NCBI GenBank assembly: GCA_035628595.1
Contig: DASPJN010000032.1
Coordinates: 1 to 44,444 of the forward strand
Length of the DNA: 44,444 bases
Direction of reading: 5' to 3'
Source: Chryseosolibacter sp035628595
GTDB taxonomy: Bacteria; Bacteroidota; Bacteroidia; Cytophagales; Cyclobacteriaceae
Position numbers and translations under genes: made by a program
Part shown: piece after piece, positions 25,502-34,482 of the stretch
Layout: every line of letters begins with the position of its first letter
Position numbering within the stretch: the first letter of the stretch is position 1
Notes under the pieces: generated by a model
What the model was told of the DNA's origin: nothing
Databases searched by the model: none
What the model saw: the letters and a program-made list of their open reading frames with translations, nothing else

Positions 25502-28469
25502 ATTTCAGTGATTTATTTAGCGTGAATTGTAAAGTAATTGACGTGCCACTTGTGTGATTGCTGTTTATACGTAAATCCGCGTTCAGTCTTTGCGCTCTTT
25601 CGCTGATATTTTTCAAACCGTTGGACTTTTGTACACCATCGGTAGAAAACCCAATACCATCGTCTTCGAGACGTAACTGAAAACCTGTACGTGTTCTAGA
25701 TAGAGTGAGATTCACATTTTCTGCATTCGAATACTTAAATGCATTCGTCATCGCTTCTTTAAAGATCAAATTAGCTTCGCGGCTAAAACCATAAGGCAGC
25801 TTAATCGGATCCTTTACTTCGTTAAATGCGCGGAAGGAAATATTCTTTTCCTCAAAAAGCTTTTCTCCGAAGTCGCGGATGTGAATAAAAAGCTTGTTTA
25901 GCTCGTCGTTGACCGGATCAATTGACCAGATAAAATCGCGTGTACCGCTATACAGATACTTGGCGGAATTTTCCACCTTCGCATACAGGTCGCTATGACT
26001 TTTGTTTCCATTAGTCGTACCGTTAGATGCACCGTTGCCATTGAGCTTCAGTAAACTGACATAGTTGATGATCCGTGTAAGTTGATTGCCCATTTCATCA
26101 TGGAAATCACGGGCAATCTCCTTTCGCAGATTTTCCTGTTCCTTTGCTCGAATACTCTCACGTTCCATAACGGCGTTGACACGATGCTTCACGCGCCAGT
26201 ATAAGGCGAGCATAACCAAGCCAACCGCGACAATCACCACGCCAATGATAAACGATGGCATTTGGTAGAACGGCGCCATCACCTTGAATTTATAGGTGAC
26301 TTCATTCTGATTCCAGCTGCCATCACCATTCGTTGATATAACGTGGAAAGTATACTCGCCTGGAGGAATATTACTGTAGGTAACATGGTTTACAGACGAA
26401 GCCCGAGACCAGGTCTTGTCGAAGTTTTCGAGGTAGTATCGAAACTTCACGGATTTCGGATAACGCTTATTGACGCGGTTGAAATAGAAACTGATGTGAT
26501 TCTTATCTGGCGGGAATGCGGGATTATTGGGAACCTTGAAAAAACCAACATGTTCGTTTGAAAATTCGCGTGCAGCAAAATCACCATAGAGGATCTGAAC
26601 ATCCGTTAAATGAAGATTGAATGGTGCCTGATGCGGTTTATTCTCGTCGTTAAACTGATACAGTCCGTCGATGAGCCCGAAGAACTTTGTATTTCCGGAC
26701 AAATAATACGCGTTTTGATTTGTCTCGACGCCGGTAAGTCCGTTTTCCTGATCGAAATGCAGGTTCTCTACAATTTCATAACTATTATTCAGTTTGATAC
26801 GGGTAATTCCTTTTTCGGAACCAATCCATATATAATCATCTTCATCGCTGGTAACGAAGTAAATAAAATCAGACGCAAGACCATGATGCGTTGTAAACTG
26901 TTTACGAAATCCTGTTAAAGGTGAATACACAGCAAAGCCAGCACCGCCCGAACCAATCAGCAACAGCGAATCGCGGTAAGCATTGATAGAAAATACCGTG
27001 GTATTTTCGAAACCCGTCATTGCAATCTGACTAAAACGGTTGCCTTTTAGTGAAGTCAAACCGAATTCATTCCCAATAAAAAGTGAATTGTAACGATTCG
27101 AATAATGCAATGCACTGATGTTGTTGCTTGTAAGACCCTGGCGTGTGGTAAAAGCTTTAAATGTCTTGCCATCGTAATAATTAAGCCCGCCACTTTGAGT
27201 TCCGATCCACAATCCACCTTCGTTGTCGAACTGTAGCCCTGCCGTGATCGAAGTATTTGAAAGTCCCTCATCCCTGCTAAACCAGTTAAAATCATCACTA
27301 TCCGCATCGTAATTGGCGAGACCGTTGGATGTACCAATCCAGATCACTCCTTCCTTACTCTCAGCTATTGCCGTAATGTTGTTCCTGTATGAATTCTCCG
27401 CATTGTCGTATGACGATATTTTTCCTTTTGCAACGCGCCATAGCCCTTTTGTCATTGATCCGATCCAGGTTGCCCCTGACTGATCGCGGTGAATGGCGGT
27501 CACGCCTTTCATTTTTTCAGAACTACATCTGTCGAAATCCTGGATGAAATATTTATAAAGACCGTTTCCCATCGTAGCAAACCATGTATTGCCTTCAGAA
27601 TCGACCAGTATTTGTCTCACATTGACATCACGCAAAACGGTATCAGTCTGCAGAGTGTGTTTGTCATCAAATCTTACCCGGAGCAGGTGGTTGTTGTTAC
27701 GCGCCCAAAATTGATTGTTCAGGCTGTCGTAAAAAACAATAGGATCATCGAATGGAAGAGATGCTTTCCTGAAGGTTTGGTTTTTAGCATCGACAGTAAC
27801 GTATCCGCTATCGGTACGTGCCCACACCTCGCTATTATAGTTGAACATCAGTCCGTATACGCGATTAAAATATTCGGCATGTTTGAAAGTTCGAGCGGTC
27901 TTTCCGTCATGGACATAAAAACTGCTGTCACTCAGATACATCAAAACATCTTTGTCGCTGGTAAGGTGTACGTAATGAATCAGAACATTTTCTTTTAATG
28001 GTCTGGCCCAGTAATAAAGGGAGTCGTTATGAATCTTGCCGAGGTAACCGGGCGCTGTCAGGAAGAAAAGCGTATCCTGAATTTCAAAAGCACGCCTGAC
28101 GCGACGCATGCTGGAGGATGCTTCTGGCTGTGGAAATTTTACAAAGCTTATTCCATCGAATTTTGTGAGGCCACGTGGATGAACGATCCACAGGTTTTCA
28201 TGCGTATCAAGTTTCAGGTAACTAACGATGTTGCTATGAAGCCCATCAAGGGTAGTGTAGACTTTGAACTCACGCCCATCAAAGCGTGCAAGTCCTCCCC
28301 CCTCTGTCCCGATCCACAAATAACCATTCTTGTCCTCCAGCATGATGTTCACCTGCGATTGAGGTAAACCATCAACTGCTTTATAGTTCCGCATGGTGTG
28401 CGTATGGTACTGCGCAAATGCAGGAGCAATTACAACACAAAACAATGTCAGGAGAATGCACGAACGCAT
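25485..28469 (-). CDS. Two-component propeller sensor histidine kinase (Reg_prop-Y_Y_Y-HisKA_3)
   Basis: A 994-residue membrane kinase. Signal peptide 1-20 (ending APAFAQ), then repeated two-component propeller blades through about residue 650 (repeated patterns such as DKNGYLWIGTEGGGLARFDG), a Y_Y_Y domain around 670-732 (SNIPPGEYTFHVISTNGDG), one membrane segment (about 738-757), a HisKA_3 domain with phospho-acceptor His790 in ARDFHDEMGNQLTRI, and a HATPase domain (NLIFKEAMTNAFKYSN, then DDGIGF). The propeller is extracytoplasmic and probably binds a ligand or links to transport. The chosen start is ATG 28469; a TTG at 28481 is the alternative. The 3' end overlaps the response regulator by 17 bases. 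Confidence 0.94.
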   Translation of the reverse strand: MRSCILLTLFCVVIAPAFAQYHTHTMRNYKAVDGLPQSQVNIMLEDKNGYLWIGTEGGGLARFDGREFKVYTTLDGLHSNIVSYLKLDTHENLWIVHPRGLTKFDGISFVKFPQPEASSSMRRVRRAFEIQDTLFFLTAPGYLGKIHNDSLYYWARPLKENVLIHYVHLTSDKDVLMYLSDSSFYVHDGKTARTFKHAEYFNRVYGLMFNYNSEVWARTDSGYVTVDAKNQTFRKASLPFDDPIVFYDSLNNQFWARNNNHLLRVRFDDKHTLQTDTVLRDVNVRQILVDSEGNTWFATMGNGLYKYFIQDFDRCSSEKMKGVTAIHRDQSGATWIGSMTKGLWRVAKGKISSYDNAENSYRNNITAIAESKEGVIWIGTSNGLANYDADSDDFNWFSRDEGLSNTSITAGLQFDNEGGLWIGTQSGGLNYYDGKTFKAFTTRQGLTSNNISALHYSNRYNSLFIGNEFGLTSLKGNRFSQIAMTGFENTTVFSINAYRDSLLLIGSGGAGFAVYSPLTGFRKQFTTHHGLASDFIYFVTSDEDDYIWIGSEKGITRIKLNNSYEIVENLHFDQENGLTGVETNQNAYYLSGNTKFFGLIDGLYQFNDENKPHQAPFNLHLTDVQILYGDFAAREFSNEHVGFFKVPNNPAFPPDKNHISFYFNRVNKRYPKSVKFRYYLENFDKTWSRASSVNHVTYSNIPPGEYTFHVISTNGDGSWNQNEVTYKFKVMAPFYQMPSFIIGVVIVAVGLVMLALYWRVKHRVNAVMERESIRAKEQENLRKEIARDFHDEMGNQLTRIINYVSLLKLNGNGASNGTTNGNKSHSDLYAKVENSAKYLYSGTRDFIWSIDPVNDELNKLFIHIRDFGEKLFEEKNISFRAFNEVKDPIKLPYGFSREANLIFKEAMTNAFKYSNAENVNLTLSRTRTGFQLRLEDDGIGFSTDGVQKSNGLKNISERAQRLNADLRINSNHTSGTSITLQFTLNKSLKYGITI

Positions 28470-28576
28470 ATGTAATAGCAAAATAAGCTATTCAATAAAG
28501 ATACGTAATACCGCGCGTTGCGGGATAATGATTTTACATGTATGGTTTAGGCCAAATCAGGGCAAAAACCGTCTGT

Positions 28577-28604
28577 CAAATTTATTGTTAGTCAAAACGT
28601 GCAA
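28577..28604 (-). promoter_or_regulatory. Putative Bacteroidota promoter for the propeller kinase operon
   Basis: On the minus strand, TTG (complement of 28602-28604) is followed after 17 bases by TAAATTTG (complement of 28577-28584), an exact TAnnTTTG element. It would start transcription about 100 bases before the kinase ATG. The same stretch on the plus strand holds TTG at 28585-28587 and AACCTTTG at 28603-28610, a weaker match for the divergent permease gene. Confidence 0.4.
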
Positions 28605-28651
28605 CCTTTGTAATTTATGAGGCGTCTAAAACTAAATAGCCATGTACGCCA

Positions 28652-31045
28652 ATGATTAAAAACTACCTGCTTATCGCGCTTCGCAATATCCGAAAGCATT
28701 TCACCTATTCAATGATCAATATTTTTGGGCTCGGTCTTGGCCTCGCCACATGTATGCTCCTGATGACCTGGGTAAGTCACGAGTTGAGCTACGACCGGTT
28801 CCACGAAAACGCTGACCGCATCTACCGGTCATCACTCGAAATGAATTCGAACGGACAGCAAATCCGAACGAGTGTATCTCCAACGGCATTACTGCCGGCA
28901 CTCAAAGGATTTCCTGAAATAACGGAGGGTGTACGGGTCTACAATCCTTCTTCGTGGAACCCGTATGTGGTGAAGAAAGATGATAAACTCTTCCAGGAAA
29001 AGCGTTTTTATTTCGCTGATAGTACCTTCTTCGAAGTTTTTTCATTTCCACTTACGAAAGGAAACCCGGAAACCGCTTTAAAGGATCCGAATTCAGTGGT
29101 ACTGACAAAAACAGCCGCGAAAAAATATTTCGGTGATGAGGACCCAGTAGGAAAAACGTTGCGGGTAAATGACACAAACGAGTACACCGTCACCGGCCTG
29201 ATGAACGATGTTCCAGCCAACTCGTTTTTGCAATTCGATATGATCGGGTCATTCTCGTCGCTGCGACAGGCGAACCAGCCTTTGATCTGGTGGAGCGCGA
29301 ATTATCAGACGTTCGTCGTAGTTGCTGAAGGTACAGATATCGAAGCCCTTTCAGCAAAAACTGACAAACTTGTAAACAACGCCATCGGTAATGACCTGTC
29401 TGCTCCGGATGACTTCGTTCATTATCATTTTATGAAATTGACAGACATTCATCTTCGTTCGCCTTTAACAAACGAGTTTGAGGTGGTTGGCAATATTGAA
29501 TACGTATACATCTTCGGCGCGATTGCTGCACTCATCCTGCTGATCGCATGCATCAATTATATCAACCTGGCAACAGCCCGCGCTGTCGACCGGGCTCGAG
29601 AAGTGGGCGTACGCAAGGTTGTTGGTGCGTTCAGAAAACAATTATTTGTTCAGTTCCTGGGAGAGTCTGTATTAATAACGTGCATCGCATTCATTGTTGG
29701 ATTTTTTATAGCGCAACTGGCCCTTCCGTTATTTAACGCCGTTACTGGCAAAGCGCTTGATGGTGCGCTCTTTTACTCTCCGCTCTTCCTTTCTGCGGCT
29801 GTGGTGATCTTGCTTCTCATCTCGCTTTTGTCAGGCGCGTATCCCGCGATGGTCATAACCTCGTTCAAGCCTGTCAGTGTATTGAAAGGTAATTTCAGGT
29901 TTTCCGGAGGTGGCATCATGCTGAGAAAAGCACTCGTTGTAACACAATTTTGCATCTCCGTCATGCTGATCGTTGGAACGATCGTGATCTTCAAACAACT
30001 TTCATTCATCCAAAACAAAAAACTCGGTTACGAGAAAGAACAAGTACTCGTGCTTCCGCTTGACAAGAAGTCGGGAGCGGCTTACAACGAGCTGCGAAGC
30101 GAACTTTTAAGAAAAGGAGCGGCTGTTAACGTTGGCCGTGCAACAGAGTCACCTGTCAAAATTCAAGGCGGATATTCGTTTGCTGTAAAATCGCTTGATG
30201 CAAAAGATGACCTGATGGTTACCGCAGTTGCTGCCGACACAGGATTTATTCCGGCGCTAAATATGCAACTGTCCGCCGGGCGAAATATTACCGAAAATGA
30301 TTTTCAGCGTGTTCAGAAGGATACGTTCTATGCGTTTGTTGTTAATGAGGCGCTCCTCAAAAGCCTTTTTCTTGATACAAAAGACGCAATCGGAAAACAC
30401 GCACAATTATCAGGCAGACATGGCGAAATTGTTGGCGTGATCAATGACTTTCATTTCTCATCACTTCATTCACGAATCGGTCCCCTTGTCATCTTCAGTC
30501 AGGAGGATTACAATCATATTTTTGTTGAGCTACCAGCGGGCGATGTCAAATCCAATATAGAATCAATAAAATCTGTTGTGACGGCGATTACGCCGCACCG
30601 CCCATTCGAGTATCAGTTTCTCGATGAAGAATATGACAGACTATACTCACAAGAGCAGCGCATGGGAATCGTGTTTGTATGTTTTGCAACGCTGGCGATC
30701 GTGATCGCGTGTTTGGGCTTGCTAGGATTAGTGTCTTTCACTGCGATACAAAGAACAAAGGAGATCGGCATTCGCAAGGTGCTCGGCGCAACAGCCGTAA
30801 ACATCATTCTGCTCATCACCCGCGACTTCGGAAAGCTAGTGATCATTGCCGTTGCCATTGGGATTCCACTCGCCTATTACGTGATGAATCAGTGGCTGGG
30901 CGATTTCGCGTATCGGACAAATATTGGTTTCATGCCTGTTCTGTTCGCCGCGCTCACATGTCTGCTCATTGCTTTTGGTACCGCAGGCTACCAGGCAGTA
31001 AAGGCTGCCCTTATTGACCCCGCAAAAACCTTACGAAATGATTAG
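28652..31045 (+). CDS. ABC transporter permease, FtsX/MacB type, large double-unit form
   Basis: A 797-residue membrane protein of the same type as the permease at 22004-24415: N-terminus MIKNYLLIALRNIRKHFTYS, one membrane segment, MacB-like periplasmic core, three segments with AREVGVRKVVGAFRKQL, a second periplasmic part and a last FtsX unit with TKEIGIRKVLGATAVN. No ATPase gene lies nearby. It is divergent from the propeller kinase, with 182 bases between the start codons, so a shared regulatory region is likely. The next gene starts inside its last codons (8-base overlap), so both are translated together. Function by family: possible efflux or lipoprotein/peptide handling; unproven. Confidence 0.92.
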   Translation: MIKNYLLIALRNIRKHFTYSMINIFGLGLGLATCMLLMTWVSHELSYDRFHENADRIYRSSLEMNSNGQQIRTSVSPTALLPALKGFPEITEGVRVYNPSSWNPYVVKKDDKLFQEKRFYFADSTFFEVFSFPLTKGNPETALKDPNSVVLTKTAAKKYFGDEDPVGKTLRVNDTNEYTVTGLMNDVPANSFLQFDMIGSFSSLRQANQPLIWWSANYQTFVVVAEGTDIEALSAKTDKLVNNAIGNDLSAPDDFVHYHFMKLTDIHLRSPLTNEFEVVGNIEYVYIFGAIAALILLIACINYINLATARAVDRAREVGVRKVVGAFRKQLFVQFLGESVLITCIAFIVGFFIAQLALPLFNAVTGKALDGALFYSPLFLSAAVVILLLISLLSGAYPAMVITSFKPVSVLKGNFRFSGGGIMLRKALVVTQFCISVMLIVGTIVIFKQLSFIQNKKLGYEKEQVLVLPLDKKSGAAYNELRSELLRKGAAVNVGRATESPVKIQGGYSFAVKSLDAKDDLMVTAVAADTGFIPALNMQLSAGRNITENDFQRVQKDTFYAFVVNEALLKSLFLDTKDAIGKHAQLSGRHGEIVGVINDFHFSSLHSRIGPLVIFSQEDYNHIFVELPAGDVKSNIESIKSVVTAITPHRPFEYQFLDEEYDRLYSQEQRMGIVFVCFATLAIVIACLGLLGLVSFTAIQRTKEIGIRKVLGATAVNIILLITRDFGKLVIIAVAIGIPLAYYVMNQWLGDFAYRTNIGFMPVLFAALTCLLIAFGTAGYQAVKAALIDPAKTLRND

Positions 31046-32297
31046 AATACGTTTAATCGCGACGCTGATCTGCTTCGCTCATGTTGTCGGCGCACAGGAC
31101 TCGCTGCAGTACTATTTTACTGAAGCGAGGAAAGCGCGCGGTATCAATGATACCATTGCGTATTATGCACACATCACGGCTGCGCACCGGGTTCACCCTA
31201 CGCATCCTACCATACTATACCATGCAGCAATAGCCTCCGCTCAGCTTCACAAGAGCGACGAGTCGTCACGATACCTGCGTAAACTACTCATGATCAATGC
31301 CAATGCTGATTTGTCGATTCCTGAATTCAGGAATGTGTCAAACATCAATGAACTCTCATCGTTGCAGGGCGACCTACGAAAGGAAATCATTCAATCGGAT
31401 ACAGCATTCCTTATCAACAATAAAACGCTTCACATTGAATGTATTGCTACCGGAGAAGACGATAAAACATTTTATCTGGGGAGCATTCATCAACGCAAGA
31501 TCATCAGGCGCGACAAGAATGGTAATGTCACCGACTTCACTCCCTCCGGCCACGATGGACTCACGGCAGTGTTTGGTATTAAAATCGACAGAAAGAAAAA
31601 TATACTTTGGGCAGCCTCCTCACCCATTCCGGAAATCATCAACTACACCGGAAAAGAAATATCGGGGCTATTCAAGTTTGACTTGAAATCCGGCAAGTTG
31701 CTAGCGCGATACACGCCCGACACAATTGAAAGCAAAGAACATATCTTCGGAGACCTGACCCTTGACAATAAAGGACGACCCTTTATATCTGATAGTAAGA
31801 ACAATATCATCTTTACGCTCAACGACGCATCCGGAAAGCTAGAGCCATTTTTTTCGTCCACTGAGTTTAAGAATCTGCAGGGCATTGCTTTCAACAAAGA
31901 TAACACCGCGTTGTTTATCGCCGACTATGTGAAAGGAGTATACAAAGTCGACGTAACGTCGCGCAATCTCATGAGACTAAAAGAGAACTTCGAACAATCC
32001 ACAAAGTCGATTGACGGGCTGACATTTTACAACAACGGTCTGATTGCTATTCAAAATAGTATTCGCCCCATGCGTGTTACGAGGTACGACGTCGACGAAA
32101 AATCGAATGCCCTTGGTGACTTTGAAATTATTGATCGGGCGCATCCTGCATTTAACGAACCAACAATCGGCTGCGTTTCCGGCGATTATTTTTACTATAT
32201 CGCGAATAGTCAATGGGGAGGATACACGGATCAACACACGCTAAAAGACGAGACGCAACTTCAGCCAGTAGTTGTGCTCAAATACAAGCTGAAATAA
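31038..32297 (+). CDS. Secreted TPR-like and beta-propeller (SMP-30/NHL-like) protein
   Basis: A 419-residue protein with a signal peptide (1-20, ending HVVGAQ). Residues about 22-100 look like TPR-type helices (DTIAYYAHITAAHRVHP, then SSRYLRKLL). From about 125 onward a beta-propeller of the SMP-30/NHL kind follows, with blades such as GIKIDRKKNILWAA, DLTLDNKGRPFISDS and QGIAFNKDNTALFIADYVKG. Catalytic metal ligands of gluconolactonases are not clearly placed, so it may be a binding propeller only. The ATG at 31038 overlaps the permease gene by 8 bases; a longer frame from 31014 adds eight residues before the signal peptide and is less likely. It ends 3 bases before the convergent phosphodiesterase gene. 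Confidence 0.85.
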   Translation: MIRIRLIATLICFAHVVGAQDSLQYYFTEARKARGINDTIAYYAHITAAHRVHPTHPTILYHAAIASAQLHKSDESSRYLRKLLMINANADLSIPEFRNVSNINELSSLQGDLRKEIIQSDTAFLINNKTLHIECIATGEDDKTFYLGSIHQRKIIRRDKNGNVTDFTPSGHDGLTAVFGIKIDRKKNILWAASSPIPEIINYTGKEISGLFKFDLKSGKLLARYTPDTIESKEHIFGDLTLDNKGRPFISDSKNNIIFTLNDASGKLEPFFSSTEFKNLQGIAFNKDNTALFIADYVKGVYKVDVTSRNLMRLKENFEQSTKSIDGLTFYNNGLIAIQNSIRPMRVTRYDVDEKSNALGDFEIIDRAHPAFNEPTIGCVSGDYFYYIANSQWGGYTDQHTLKDETQLQPVVVLKYKLK

Positions 32298-32300
32298 TTA

Positions 32301-33404
32301 TCACCTGTTGGAAGTCTGCTCAAGCGCGTTTCCTGATCTGGACTCATTGTCGGCCATTACGGGCGCGGCCACCATTGTCTGAACGATCTCGCCTGTAGGC
32401 TTTGCTGCCTTATATTGCAGGCCGAGAAATGCTGCGATAGTCTGAGCGACCTGTTTTTGATAGTACTTTCCCTTGAAAGTCAGCTCGCCGAATGCCGGTG
32501 TATCGGGGCCCATCACGGCAAACCAGATGTGACGTGAACCTGGCGCAAGCAACCGATGATTTCTCCAGTTCTTTTTTCCTGAGCCACGACCGTGATCTGT
32601 TGTGATGAACAGCGTTGTCTGATCTTTGTAGTCTGGTTGCGCCTGAACCCAGGCCCAAAGTTCCGCAATCATCTTATCGGCCTGTTGTGCAGCTTCCAGG
32701 TATTTATCATAACGACCACCATGTCCGTGGAAATCTGTTCCATCGAAACCGATAAATAAAACGCGTGGACGCTCATGTTCCAGATAATCCATCGCGTAAG
32801 CAAACGTCTCCTTATCTGAACGTCCCTTTTTGTCTTTTTTATGAGCGCCGGCGTGTGAAGGTGGTGGATCATTTCCTGCAATGACTGGTAACGACGATTG
32901 TTTTTCGCGAAAAATGTAGTTGAAAATATCCCATGTAGCGAAGGCTGCGACTTTGTTTTCAAACGCATGTTGCTCGTTGATGAACTCAAAGACAGTAGCG
33001 TTAGGGTTATCTTTCTCTTTGTTTGAACTAACACCTTTGGCGGCATAGCCTACAAACATTTCGCTGTAGCCTGGATACGAAAGCAAGTGATGGTTCACGC
33101 AGTTCACCTTGTTCTTGTAATTTCTGTTTCCGTAAAGTTGCCCTTGCTGCGCAATCACGTTCCAGAAAAATGGCATGAGCTTCGATCTTTTTTCGTAAAT
33201 ATGCGCACCATTAAATGCGGCCATCGCGCTGCGGTCAGTGATAAAATCAGGGTTGTTTATGATCCTGTCATCGGGACCTTCAAATAACTCCTTCCATCGG
33301 TATCCGTCCAGCGTTACTACAATGATATTTTTAGTATTGAGATCCTGTCCCATGACCGAAGCGGCCATTAGCAGCATGAATAAGCAATAAAGGGAAATTC
33401 GCAT
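32301..33404 (-). CDS. Secreted alkaline-phosphatase-superfamily protein (phosphodiesterase-like)
   Basis: A 367-residue exported protein of the alkaline phosphatase superfamily. Signal peptide 1-20 (ending ASVMGQ); first metal site at Asp33 in VTLDGYRWKELF; later metal ligands in FIGFDGTDFHGHGGRYD and TTDHGRGSGKKNWRNH (near residue 270). The usual Thr/Ser/Cys nucleophile shortly after the first Asp is not obvious, so the reaction (phosphodiester, phosphonate or sulfate ester) cannot be set. It resembles type I phosphodiesterase or sulfatase-like proteins found in Bacteroidota. The chosen start is ATG 33402-33404; ATG 33411-33413 would add three residues. It is convergent with the propeller-protein gene and divergent from the PHP gene. 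Confidence 0.85.
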   Translation of the reverse strand: MRISLYCLFMLLMAASVMGQDLNTKNIIVVTLDGYRWKELFEGPDDRIINNPDFITDRSAMAAFNGAHIYEKRSKLMPFFWNVIAQQGQLYGNRNYKNKVNCVNHHLLSYPGYSEMFVGYAAKGVSSNKEKDNPNATVFEFINEQHAFENKVAAFATWDIFNYIFREKQSSLPVIAGNDPPPSHAGAHKKDKKGRSDKETFAYAMDYLEHERPRVLFIGFDGTDFHGHGGRYDKYLEAAQQADKMIAELWAWVQAQPDYKDQTTLFITTDHGRGSGKKNWRNHRLLAPGSRHIWFAVMGPDTPAFGELTFKGKYYQKQVAQTIAAFLGLQYKAAKPTGEIVQTMVAAPVMADNESRSGNALEQTSNR

Positions 33405-33516
33405 GTTCAGCATTCGAATGATGATCTTTTAACGGTTAAAAAGTCATTCCAAACACCTTCGCGTGATAAAACGCTCATTCGAGCAATTCGTTATATTGAG
33501 CAAAAATCCGTTAAGG

Positions 33517-34365
33517 ATGTGGACAAACTATCATTCACACAATAAATACTGCGATGGCAAAGGCGAACTTTCCGATTTTGTTGCGTCAGCAAAAACGCAG
33601 AAGGTGATCGGTTTAGGTTTCTCTTCGCATGCACCGCTTCCGTTTCCGTGTGAATGGTGTATAAAGAAGGAAGAACTGCCCCAATATTTTCAGGACATTG
33701 AACAACTAAAGATCCTACATCCGGAATTGGAAATCCTGAGGAGCCTGGAGATCGATTTTATTCCGGGTGTTATCTCACCATTCGAATACAAAGATGAACT
33801 TGATTATCTCATTGGATCAATTCATTTCGTTGATCGTTTTTCCGATGGTACGCATTGGGAAATTGATGGCAATCACACACTTTTTCTCAAAGGATTAAAA
33901 GAAATTTTTAACGACGATATCAGGGCAGCCATCGTCAGATATTATGAGTTAGTTCGTGAAATGATTTTCGCATCCGCTCCCGACATTGTCGGTCATCTTG
34001 ATAAAATAAAAATTCAGAATCAGGACGGAAAACTTTTCAACGAAAGTGATAAATGGTACAAAGACGAAGTTTTGAAAACCATCAAACTCATCGATCAGGC
34101 AGAACTGATAACAGAGGTAAACACGCGCGGGCTTTATCAGAAAAAGTCTGCGAGCACTTATCCAAGCCGCTGGATACTCGAAGAGCTTCACAAGCGAAAA
34201 ATGCCTGTTACATTAAGTAGTGATGCACACCACCCGGAGGATTTGACCAATACATTCGCTGAAACTGCAAAAATGCTATCAGATATTGGTTTCAAAACAG
34301 TTTCGATGTTTACACATGGCATGTGCGTGCAGGTTCCGTTCGCAGAAAAAGGTGTGTCAATTTAG
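33517..34365 (+). CDS. PHP-family phosphatase, histidinol-phosphatase-like
   Basis: A 282-residue cytoplasmic PHP-domain enzyme. Metal ligands are visible in the first strand (His6 and His8 in NYHSHNKYCDG, Asp13), in GFSSHAPLP, EIDFIPG, GSIHFVD, HLDKI and near the end in SSDAHHPEDL, as in HisK-type histidinol phosphatases. The length fits the family. The chosen start ATG 33517 gives the standard N-terminus MWTNYHSHNKYCD; a GTG at 33463 would add 18 residues without homology. No histidine-biosynthesis gene is nearby, so activity on histidinol phosphate is by family only; other phosphate esters are possible. Confidence 0.87.
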   Translation: MWTNYHSHNKYCDGKGELSDFVASAKTQKVIGLGFSSHAPLPFPCEWCIKKEELPQYFQDIEQLKILHPELEILRSLEIDFIPGVISPFEYKDELDYLIGSIHFVDRFSDGTHWEIDGNHTLFLKGLKEIFNDDIRAAIVRYYELVREMIFASAPDIVGHLDKIKIQNQDGKLFNESDKWYKDEVLKTIKLIDQAELITEVNTRGLYQKKSASTYPSRWILEELHKRKMPVTLSSDAHHPEDLTNTFAETAKMLSDIGFKTVSMFTHGMCVQVPFAEKGVSI

Positions 34366-34373
34366 CCGTATCG

Positions 34374-34393
34374 CAATTTTTCCTGAAAAATTG
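34374..34393. other. Weak AT-rich inverted repeat after the PHP gene
   Basis: CAATTTTT at 34374-34381 pairs with AAAAATTG at 34386-34393 around a CCTG loop, 9 bases after the stop. It has no GC-rich base and no following T run, so it may be a weak terminator or only a low-complexity palindrome. Confidence 0.3.
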
Positions 34394-34482
34394 TCCATTA
34401 TCCGAACCCGGCTGTATCTATTTCCGTTAGGCAACTCGAACTCAACTTTCGAACAAAATTAAAGTCCACCCACTGGCTAAAG

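Noticed and set aside
27489..27998. Plus-strand open frame of 169 codons inside the propeller kinase gene
   Set aside because: It is antisense to conserved propeller blades, lacks any recognisable domain, and open antisense frames of this size are expected in long genes.
33463..33516. GTG start for the PHP-family gene
   Set aside because: It adds 18 residues unlike the family; ATG 33517 gives the standard start right before the first metal motif.
34374..34393. Inverted repeat as a terminator of the PHP gene
   Set aside because: Pure AT stem with no following T run; kept only as a weak palindrome.
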